Source of the DNA: an uncultured bacterium
Lineage (GTDB): Bacteria > Planctomycetota > UBA1135 > GCA-002686595
Direction: 5' to 3'
NCBI GenBank assembly: GCA_913058555.1
Contig: CAJXRJ010000071.1
Coordinates: forward strand, 1-16,846
DNA: 16,846 nt
The notes under the pieces were generated by a model. The model saw nothing but the letters and a program-made list of their open reading frames with translations, searched no databases and had not been told where the DNA came from. The position numbers and the translations under genes were made by a program. Position 1 is the stretch's first letter; every line of letters starts with the position of its first letter. Positions 1 to 6,243 of this stretch are shown here, piece by piece.

Positions 1-483
1 AGGTATGGGCACGGGAACTTCACAAGCGTCGACGGCGTCCCCGGGCGCAGCCTCGCGCGCCTCGAGAACCCCTGCGGCGACATGACGGGCACTCCCTACT
101 GCTCGACTCGCCGTAACTCGACAGGCCAGCTTGCGCTGACCCGCGCACGCGGCGAGGCAAGCCTCACAGCAGGCACCCTCGAACTCCAGCTGCGGCAAGC
201 GCCGGCGGGCGTCCCTGCCCTCTTTGCAGTGGGCACGGAAGAGACTCGCGCGCCAGCGGGTGACGGCGTGATCTGTATCTCCGGAACCCTGACACGGGTC
301 ACGCCCGTGACCTTCACAGATCCTGCCGGCGAGATGTCGGTTCCATTCGACTTCGGCGCAGGCTACGCCAGCTCCGCGGTGGCGGGATCGAACCTCTACA
401 TCCAGGGGTTCTTTCGCGACAACGCCAATGGCCAGTCAGGACTCGGCGTCGCCGACGCAGTGCGTGTGCGCGTGCGCCTTTAG
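1..483 (+). CDS. C-terminal part of an exported protein with a planctomycete-style C-terminal module (5' end outside window)
   Basis: The reading frame is open from the first base of the window to a TAG stop, so this is the last 160 residues of a longer protein; the internal ATG at 82 is probably not the start. From about base 97 the product matches the C-terminal module of the gene at 2260: an aromatic-Cys pair (YC here, FC there), an NSTG motif, a Leu-rich strand followed by APxGxP, a short CISG motif, and a final (Y/F)xQ(G/A)(W/F)F strand leading to (A/T)DAVxxR just before the stop. The composition is rich in Gly, Ala, Thr and short beta-type strands. I know of similar modules at the ends of many secreted planctomycete proteins, but their job is not established to my knowledge; surface attachment or sorting is only an inference. 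The upstream domain is not visible. Confidence 0.75.
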   Translation, partial: RYGHGNFTSVDGVPGRSLARLENPCGDMTGTPYCSTRRNSTGQLALTRARGEASLTAGTLELQLRQAPAGVPALFAVGTEETRAPAGDGVICISGTLTRVTPVTFTDPAGEMSVPFDFGAGYASSAVAGSNLYIQGFFRDNANGQSGLGVADAVRVRVRL

Positions 484-598
484 GGGAGGGCGCAACGGAG
501 CCGGAATCGATCCGTAGCTTCTGGGAAGTCGCGGCGAAAAAGCGCGGACTCCCTCCCTGCCGCTGGGCCCCAGGCCCCGTGGTCAAGGGCGCGTTGCC

Positions 599-1222
599 TC
601 ACTGGGAGCCAGAGGGGAACCGCGTCTGATAGCACGGCACGCAGAGCCCCCCCGTCACGTTATCTGGCTGGTTCTCGACCCACTCAGGGATCCACTCCCA
701 TCTCTCTGAGCCGTCCGAGCGCTGAATGCGTCGGCAGTATCCGCATTGCAGGATGAGCCCGTGTTCGTCCAGGTAGAGGCTCTCCTCCGGCTTCATGGCA
801 ACACGATCACTGCCATGGGGATGCTCTGCCGTAAGCGTGTTGATCACGAGCAATCCGCGCGCCCCCCCGATCGCAAACACGTCCATGTGGAATTCACGGA
901 AGACTCTTGGGCTCGAACATTCGTAGTCATGCTGCCACGCGCGGCACTTCTCGAAGCAGAGGCGATACTCTCGCTCAAAGAGAGCTCGCACCGGACCGTG
1001 CATGGCTTCGAGAACAGGGGCCCCTAGCCCCCAGCGCTCGGACACCTCTTCACCTCCGTTGTCGCGCGCGAAGCGGAACCAAGCGGGATTGAGGTAGCCG
1101 ATCGTGAGGTCTGGCAGCAGCCCGAACACAGAGGCCTCGTGCTGCTCCGCATGCTCCCCCAATCGTCCTCCCAAGAGACCCAAGAAACGCTCATCGCAGA
1201 CTGATTTTTCACCCACTGGCAT
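599..1222 (-). CDS. Small PAS-fold protein with C-terminal four-cysteine zinc-knuckle motif
   Basis: The 207-residue product has a PAS-like region (about residues 25-140) with the phrase DLTIGYLNPAWFRFARDNGG, typical of PAS domains that sense small ligands or redox state. It ends with paired cysteines, CGYC (C160, C163) and CVPC (C194, C197), separated by a Trp-rich stretch, which would fit zinc binding. There is no kinase, GGDEF or DNA-binding domain, so it is a stand-alone sensor-like protein with unknown output. The frame stays open upstream to 1516, but that would overlap the neighbouring gene, and the extra residues look non-coding. I chose the ATG at 1222 because the protein-like sequence begins there. 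A GTG at 1258 is an alternative, and neither has a clear Shine-Dalgarno sequence. It converges with the gene at 1-483 and lies downstream of the DUF4287 gene on the same strand. Confidence 0.7.
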   Translation of the reverse strand: MPVGEKSVCDERFLGLLGGRLGEHAEQHEASVFGLLPDLTIGYLNPAWFRFARDNGGEEVSERWGLGAPVLEAMHGPVRALFEREYRLCFEKCRAWQHDYECSSPRVFREFHMDVFAIGGARGLLVINTLTAEHPHGSDRVAMKPEESLYLDEHGLILQCGYCRRIQRSDGSERWEWIPEWVENQPDNVTGGLCVPCYQTRFPSGSQ

Positions 1223-1425
1223 CCGGTCAATGTGGGGCGGCGGGCCGCTTTTGCCCACGGGCTCTACTTCGTAGTTGCGCAAAGAAATCCGCCAGGGCCC
1301 TGTGAGATCCGAACCCGACTGCCGCCCCTCGGCGGTCCCAAGGACCCCGGATTCGTCCTTGCCCCAGGTGGCCCCCATGGGTCGCAGCGCTCGATTCCCT
1401 TGGCGCGCACCGCCCTTCTCGCGCG

Positions 1426-1995
1426 CTACTCGGCCGAAGCAAAGGCGGTGCGAATCCAGCCGATCAGCTCGGCGTTCACCTCGGAGGGCTTGCCGATCCT
1501 CACGCGGTAGTTGCACATCTTGCCGGGCGGCAGCTCCTCGAGGCGGTCGGTGGGCTCGACGCCCTTCATATTGAGGCCTACCTCAACCTGGGTTTTGGTC
1601 GCGGGCCCGATCGTCACGAACTGCTTCTTGCGGCGGTAGCTCACGTAGGCCTTCTTGGGCGCCTCCTCGAACGTCCCGAGCTTGTGCAGGGCTGTGAGCA
1701 GCTTGTCGTGAATCGGCCGCAGCGCTTCCTTGGGCCCGGTGTAGAGCCCGTCGAGCACCTCCGACCCGCTCTTACCAGCGGTGACGCTCGCGCTGTCGGA
1801 TTTGCGCACCGTGTGCACCAACGTGTTCGCGTCCCCGTGCCCCATGCCAAGATCAGACTTGAGCATGGCCACCATCTCCCCATGCTTGGTGAGGCCGCTC
1901 TTCTTCACGATGGCGGTGAGCTGCGCGATGGTCTTGCCGGTCCTCTTCTCGATGTTGGCGAGCTGGGTCGCGACGGCTTTCTTGGGATCAGCCAT
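1426..1995 (-). CDS. DUF4287 and DUF5655 domain-containing protein
   Basis: The 189-residue product starts with a DUF4287-like region (about residues 3-66: MADPKKAVATQLANIEKRTG, then TGKTIAQLTAIVKKSG and a GHGDANTLVH motif) and continues with a DUF5655-like region (about residues 82-188, including a YVSYRRKKQFVTIGPATKT strand and a closing GWIRTAF helix). This two-domain layout is common in soil and aquatic bacteria. DUF5655 folds are thought to be related to nucleic-acid or transport-associated domains, but no activity is established, so function stays open. No signal peptide or membrane segment is seen, so it is probably cytoplasmic. The frame is open upstream to 2121, but the ATG at 1995 begins the domain exactly and is the better start. 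It is divergent from the secreted gene at 2260, with a 264-bp spacer between. Confidence 0.8.
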   Translation of the reverse strand: MADPKKAVATQLANIEKRTGKTIAQLTAIVKKSGLTKHGEMVAMLKSDLGMGHGDANTLVHTVRKSDSASVTAGKSGSEVLDGLYTGPKEALRPIHDKLLTALHKLGTFEEAPKKAYVSYRRKKQFVTIGPATKTQVEVGLNMKGVEPTDRLEELPPGKMCNYRVRIGKPSEVNAELIGWIRTAFASAE

Positions 1996-2259
1996 GGCTG
2001 TTTTCTTGTGGGGTCTTCTTCCGTGAGCAAGCGACCGGTCCAGTCGCGGGGCCAGCTTCGAGTCCATCCGATCGATCGCGATTCGGCCACACTTTTCCAC
2101 CGCCCGGAGCGGGATGCCCAATGGCGTGGCGGTCCGCCCGAGTCGCGATCTACTAGAATGAGATCAGAGGCTCAAGCAGGGCCGCCACGCTGTCCCCCTG
2201 GGCGGAGAATCGAGTAGACCCCCGCGTACGCATTTCGGGACCAGGGTATTGTCGAGCGT

Positions 2260-3984
2260 ATGAGACTCGCCCTCCTGCTGCCTGCGTTGCTCGCCGTGAC
2301 CGCCCAGGCATTCGCATACCCCCAGATCCTGCCCGCTGACGTGGTCCCCACGGCGGACACGGGCGCTGTCTATCCCATCGGTGGCATGGCCGCCATTGAC
2401 GGCGATGTCGCGCTCGTCGTGCCAGCGTTCCCTTACCCGGCCGAAGCGCCTGGTCCGCTGCGCGCGATCTTCATGGCGCGGGACGCCGGAGGCACCTGGT
2501 CCGAGACGGGCATCGTCACGCTGAACGCCGTCGTGCATACGCTGGGTCAAGCGTCTATGGCGGTCAAAGGCGACGTCGCGGTGATTCAGGTGGTAACGGA
2601 CTCGACCCCAAGGAGAGTTCGGTCGATCATCATGGAACGCTCACCGACCGGCGACTGGGCCATCGCTCAAACGATCTCCACGGGCGTCTTCCTCGGCGTG
2701 ATCTCGCCGACGTCGTGCGTCGCCATCGACAGCGGTGACATTCTCCTGCGCGACCACGCCGCGGGCCGAGTGCGTGTCTTTCAGCGCCCCACGCCGACGG
2801 GAGCATGGGTCGAGGGCACACCGCTTCTCGATTTGCCCCCGTACTTCTTCGGGGCTGTCGAGATGTCGGTGAAAGACGGCCTCGCCGTGGGGCTCGATGG
2901 GGTTGCCTACAGCGTCCACGAGCGCGACGTCACCGGAACATGGGTGCCGACCGACGTCATCACTCTCCCGCCCAACGTTCCGTTCAACCTGCCGCGCTTT
3001 CCCTACAGCGCCGCTACCGACGGCGAGTTCATCGCGATCTCACTCCTGAACGACCCGGGCTCGGCCCAGGGCCGCCTCTACATTGTCGGCCGCACCGACC
3101 CGGCGCAGCCTGACCTGTGGAGCGTCATCGCGTCATTCGACAACCGCTCCTTGGGCGGTGACTACAGGTTCGCGTCGCCCCGGGACTTCGACGATCTCCA
3201 TTTTTCGCACGGCATCCTGACGCTCTCCGTCGAGGGAGCCTGCGGCACGGAAGACTCAGCCCGTAACCCGATCACCATCCAACGCCCGCCCGGCTCGTCG
3301 ACCTGGGTTGTGGACGCCCCCCACTGCGCGCTTCCACTCGGCGGAGCGGCGTCGTCACGTGCGCTCGCGTTCGACGGAACGACCCTCATCGTCGGTAGCA
3401 GCACTGCCCGCAGCCAAGGCACCGGGCCAGGGGGAGCCGTCGCCTATGTCGATGTGCCATCCCTCGCGGTCGACTGTGACGGCAACGGCCTACGCGACCT
3501 CGACGAGATCGCTCAGCCGGGCAATGGCGACCGAAACTCCAACGGCATCCTCGATATCTGCGAGACGATCGGCCGAAGGTTCTGCACGGACGTCATCCCC
3601 AATTCGACCGGGAATCGCGCCTACCTGACCATCATGGGTGCGCGCGGTGTCGGGCAAACGCCGCTCGTGCTCCGTGCCCGAGGCGCTCCTCCGGGCATGC
3701 CGTGCGTCGTCATCTCCTCCCCCTTCGGGGCGAACCTCCCCGGAGCCGGCGGCTCCACGGGGCGGCTGTGCATCTCCGGTCTCAGCTTCGGGCGCTTCAC
3801 GGGACAAGCATCGGCGATTGGGACGACCGGCGACTACTTCGCCCTCATCGATCGCAACGCGATTCCAATCGCGGGCGGATTCACCTCGATCGCACCGGGC
3901 ACGTACTGGTACTTCCAAGCGTGGTTCGCGGACGGATCCATGACCTCGAACTTCACGGACGCCGTCTACTTGAGGTTCGAATAA
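2260..3984 (+). CDS. Secreted seven-repeat beta-propeller-like protein with calcium-binding-style linker and shared C-terminal module
   Basis: The 574-residue product opens with a signal peptide (MRLALLLPALLAVTAQAFA). Residues about 43-400 contain seven copies of a short strand motif of the form AxDGDxALV, beginning near residues 43, 100, 154, 202, 251, 313 and 368. Most are followed by a (T/G)GxW motif (Trp at 80, 133, 183, 228, 287 and 349). Seven repeats about 54 residues apart fit a seven-bladed propeller, as in FG-GAP-like exported proteins. Residues 404-436 hold DCDGNGLRD and GDRNSNGILD, which resemble thrombospondin type 3 or dockerin-like calcium loops. Residues 441-574 are the same module that ends the gene at 1-483. 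No catalytic motif is visible; a structural or binding role at the cell surface or outside is inferred. There is no obvious Shine-Dalgarno sequence before the ATG. Confidence 0.75.
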   Translation: MRLALLLPALLAVTAQAFAYPQILPADVVPTADTGAVYPIGGMAAIDGDVALVVPAFPYPAEAPGPLRAIFMARDAGGTWSETGIVTLNAVVHTLGQASMAVKGDVAVIQVVTDSTPRRVRSIIMERSPTGDWAIAQTISTGVFLGVISPTSCVAIDSGDILLRDHAAGRVRVFQRPTPTGAWVEGTPLLDLPPYFFGAVEMSVKDGLAVGLDGVAYSVHERDVTGTWVPTDVITLPPNVPFNLPRFPYSAATDGEFIAISLLNDPGSAQGRLYIVGRTDPAQPDLWSVIASFDNRSLGGDYRFASPRDFDDLHFSHGILTLSVEGACGTEDSARNPITIQRPPGSSTWVVDAPHCALPLGGAASSRALAFDGTTLIVGSSTARSQGTGPGGAVAYVDVPSLAVDCDGNGLRDLDEIAQPGNGDRNSNGILDICETIGRRFCTDVIPNSTGNRAYLTIMGARGVGQTPLVLRARGAPPGMPCVVISSPFGANLPGAGGSTGRLCISGLSFGRFTGQASAIGTTGDYFALIDRNAIPIAGGFTSIAPGTYWYFQAWFADGSMTSNFTDAVYLRFE

Positions 3985-4034
3985 CGGCTAGGCTCATGAG
4001 CTTGCGCCTGCAGCGTAGAAGTTGCGGTGCCGGA

Positions 4035-4462
4035 CTAGTTGCTGATTGACCAGAACCGAACGTGCAACTCCGAGGTTTGACCCGCGAGGATGACGACCGG
4101 CAGACGTTGCGTGGTTCCGGCACGCGACGGATAGTAAACGATCGTCTGCCGCCGGGACCTCGGCGTCGACCGTGGTATCCAGGAGGTATCCGTCGAACAA
4201 GGCGCCCACCAGAACCTGGCCCCGGACCGGTCGCCCCAGCGTCAGCCGGTAGCGACCCGCGGCGCTCAACGGCTTCCCGTCCTCCGACGTAGACCGGAGC
4301 GGCAGGTGCACCAACCACGATGGCAGACGGTGGTGCGCCGGTACCAACCAGCGCGGGTTGATAATCGGGTTCCGGATCCTCAGGCGGCTGGCCATAGAAC
4401 ATTGCTCCGGCACAGACCAATAGCGCTCCCACCAGGCAGAACGTCTTAGCCTTCGCAGTCAT
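4035..4462 (-). pseudogene. Small exported protein gene broken by two single-base insertions
   Basis: The first frame begins with a signal peptide or membrane anchor (MTAKAKTFCLVGALLVCAGA) and reads well to APAAPVYV. After the GG at 4284-4285 sensible protein moves to the next frame (EDGKPLSAAGRYRLTLG, later VLVGALFDGYLLDTTVDAEV). After the CCC at 4154-4156 (GGG on the + strand) it moves again (RRQTIVYYPSRAGTTQRLPV, then VILAGQTSELHVRFWSISN) and stops at TAG, 4035-4037. Removing one G and one C restores a continuous 141-residue protein that joins as VYV-EDGK and AEV-RRQT. The restored product looks like a small secreted beta-sandwich protein, perhaps a carboxypeptidase-regulatory-like or Ig-like fold; I do not recognise a family. 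Both lesions lie in short homopolymers, so base-calling or assembly errors are possible. The start overlaps the stop of the small upstream ORF as TGATG. Confidence 0.6.
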
Positions 4463-4617
4463 CAGTACAACACCCAGTCAGCGTGGGCCGACAGCAGAGG
4501 AATCGAAAGCGCGGGAAAGAACGCTCCCCATGCTCCATAGGCAACTCCACTGACAGCCGATGGTTCACTCCAACTCACGATCCTAGGGTGCCCCCTGTGA
4601 AAAGGCACCGATTCCAT
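4462..4617 (-). CDS. Small hypothetical membrane-like protein (51 aa)
   Basis: A 51-codon ORF begins at the ATG at 4617, six bases after a strong Shine-Dalgarno-like sequence (GGGGAGGGG). The product has a short polar start (MESVPFHRGHPRIVSWSEP) and then a mostly hydrophobic stretch (AVSGVAYGAWGAFFPALSIP) that could cross the membrane once. Its TGA stop overlaps the ATG of the next gene by one base (TGATG), the usual arrangement for translational coupling. It starts 62 bases after the stop of the exported protein at 4680-6020, so all three could be one operon. I recognise no family. Because the downstream gene carries frameshifts, it is also possible that this ORF and that gene were once a single two-helix membrane protein in one frame. 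Confidence 0.45.
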   Translation of the reverse strand: MESVPFHRGHPRIVSWSEPSAVSGVAYGAWGAFFPALSIPLLSAHADWVLY

Positions 4618-4623
4618 CCTCAG

Positions 4624-4632
4624 CCCCTCCCC
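4624..4632 (-). promoter_or_regulatory. Strong Shine-Dalgarno sequence of the 51-codon ORF
   Basis: On the - strand this reads GGGGAGGGG, ending six bases before the ATG at 4617. Most other genes in the window lack a clear Shine-Dalgarno sequence, so this one is a main reason for calling the small ORF. A similar GGAGAGGGG stands before the proposed start at 6020. Confidence 0.5.
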
Positions 4633-4679
4633 AGGCTGGCCGTCGTGAAACGTGCGCGATGGGCCGGCGAGGCTTGGCG

Positions 4680-6020
4680 TCACTTGCGCTTGACCGCGAA
4701 GTTGTGGCGGTGGCCGAGCCAGCGTTCGACAACGCGGTCCTGGGCCTGGGCTCGGATCTTTCCGGTGCCGCTGCCGCGGGCGGGTGTGCTCTTGACGCCG
4801 CTCCCGGCGGGGACGTAGCCGCCGTAGAGTTCGTAGTTCCCTATCGCTCCTCGAGCGGACCAGCCCTGGGGGGACTCGAGGCCGGTGAGGTCGTAGAGGG
4901 CCGCGATCAGGTGGGCGCGCTGGGACGGGATTCTCGCCACCTGGAGGTTGTCGATGAGAATGGGAACAGCCTTCCACCCCTCCACGAAGAGGTGGTCAAG
5001 CGCGTGCGCGTCCTCCGCCTTGGAGCCCTGGTAGCCGGGAAGATGGAAGCCCGTGAGGGAGACCTTCTTCTCCTTGTAGAGCTTCTCCAGCGCGGCGTTT
5101 ACCCGCGCCTCGTCTGCCTTGGAGATCTCGACTGCGCGCGGCGCCCACTCGAACTCAAGCTCCTGGGAACGAAACAGAATGCGTCCCGTGGAATCGGACT
5201 CGTCCGCGATCGTCGCGCTGTCGTGGTACGCCACCCGCAGGGTGTACTTGCCAAAGGTCGCCGGGCGCCGGTAGGCGGCGACCGGGAGCGGTATGGGGAG
5301 CGGCGGTTTTGGTTCCCCCTCTTCACGGTCCAGGTTCCACGGTTCGTCCTGGTCGATGCCCCACACGAAACCTGGACCGACGGGCAGCCGCTGGCTCATG
5401 CCTCCCCCGAACATGCTGGTCCAATCGTCCACGCCCCCGTGCGGCTTCCCTTTGGCATCCCTGAACTCGACGTCCCAACGGGACAGCCGACCAGAGCGGT
5501 AATCGCCGCCGATCTGCATAGGGAAGGTGGCCGTCTCTCCCTCCGTATGGAGCAGCCGCACACCGACCACGGGGAGCTGAGGGAAGAGGTACGGCCCCTC
5601 ACCCAGAAGCGCTGCCTCGACCGTGAGAGGATCCGGGCGCCCCTGCATCCGGCGAAGGGCCGTGAGCAGCAAGACCTGTGTCACCTCGCGGAGGTACCCC
5701 AGGGAATCCGTCGCAGCCTCCTCCTGGGAGAGCTCCCACCATGCCTTGAGGCGCGGCTCCCAAACCTCGCGGCTGCGTCCGGCCAGAGAGCACAGGCACT
5801 GCTCCCCGTCCTTGACGTCCTCCCCTGACACCCAGGCATCGATGCGCTTCTGCAGCTCGTCGTCGCTGAGCTCCGCCCCCTCTTCTTGGTTCAAAGCACG
5901 TACCTGACTCAGCGGCGGCTCTGGGCGCTGGTGCACCGGGGACGGGGATACCGCTGGCGCGAGAAGAACGAGGCAGAACGCTGGATCGAGCATAGGGCTG
6001 AGGGTGGGAGTACGGTCCAT
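4680..6020 (-). CDS. Exported protein of unknown function with beta-domain and C-terminal helical region
   Basis: With the ATG at 6020 the product has 446 residues. It begins with a signal-peptide-like segment (MLDPAFCLVLLAPAVSPSPV after nine extra residues). An N-terminal helical part (about residues 40-150) contains DDELQKRIDAWVSGEDVKDG. A beta-rich middle follows (about 165-305: GVRLLHTEGETATFPMQIGG, FGKYTLRVAYHDSATIADES). The C-terminal part (about 310-446) has a helical, HEAT-like phrase (GWKAVPILIDNLQVARIPSQ, then LIAALYDLTGL) and a basic end (HNFAVKRK). I recognise no catalytic motif and no named family. The start at 6020 is preferred because GGAGAGGGG lies nine bases upstream; 5993 is an alternative with no Shine-Dalgarno sequence. 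The frame stays open to 6257 but would then overlap the start of the divergent peptidase gene. It probably heads a - strand unit with the 51-codon ORF and the broken gene. Confidence 0.65.
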   Translation of the reverse strand: MDRTPTLSPMLDPAFCLVLLAPAVSPSPVHQRPEPPLSQVRALNQEEGAELSDDELQKRIDAWVSGEDVKDGEQCLCSLAGRSREVWEPRLKAWWELSQEEAATDSLGYLREVTQVLLLTALRRMQGRPDPLTVEAALLGEGPYLFPQLPVVGVRLLHTEGETATFPMQIGGDYRSGRLSRWDVEFRDAKGKPHGGVDDWTSMFGGGMSQRLPVGPGFVWGIDQDEPWNLDREEGEPKPPLPIPLPVAAYRRPATFGKYTLRVAYHDSATIADESDSTGRILFRSQELEFEWAPRAVEISKADEARVNAALEKLYKEKKVSLTGFHLPGYQGSKAEDAHALDHLFVEGWKAVPILIDNLQVARIPSQRAHLIAALYDLTGLESPQGWSARGAIGNYELYGGYVPAGSGVKSTPARGSGTGKIRAQAQDRVVERWLGHRHNFAVKRK

Positions 6021-6150
6021 GGGCGCTAGCCCCTCTCCACTGACCGGTTTCGCCCCCTTCGCCATCGGGGTGTTCAGCCATGGAGCTAGACCCTCTAACG
6101 CCGGGGCAGCCGGCAGGTTCAAAGCCGTCACCTGGCTCGACTCGTCATTC

Positions 6151-6175
6151 GGCTGGCTCGTGATCTGCGCCAGCC
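6151..6175. repeat. Perfect 7-bp inverted repeat in the divergent spacer
   Basis: GGCTGGC (6151-6157) and GCCAGCC (6169-6175) are separated by 11 bases, midway between two divergent genes whose proposed starts are 6020 and 6244. This could be an operator or an RNA hairpin in one of the leaders. Inverted repeats of this length also arise by chance in GC-rich DNA, so the call is weak. I could not find convincing -35 and -10 boxes around it. Confidence 0.3.
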
Positions 6176-6243
6176 ACCGGATCGGCGTCTGGAATCTTCG
6201 AGAGGCGGTGAATGGTCCGCCGGTCGCTACGCTAGAAGGCCTC

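Noticed and set aside
484..598. GGGGAGGG and CCCTCCCT about 60 bases apart and a GGGCCC palindrome between two convergent genes
   Set aside because: The arms are too far apart or lack a loop, and there is no T-run; I cannot support a terminator.
3992..4001. GCTCATGAGC palindrome after the secreted propeller gene
   Set aside because: It has no loop and is too short for a terminator; chance palindromes of this size are common.
3953..4462. 169-codon open frame on the - strand taken as a normal gene
   Set aside because: Only its first 60 residues look like protein. After that the translation is Arg/Pro/Ser-rich, while good protein continues in the other two frames, and it runs into the end of the + strand gene.
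4659..5828. 389-codon open frame on the + strand
   Set aside because: It is antisense to the exported protein at 4680-6020, which has a signal peptide, a ribosome site and protein-like strands and helices. The + strand product has no recognisable domain.
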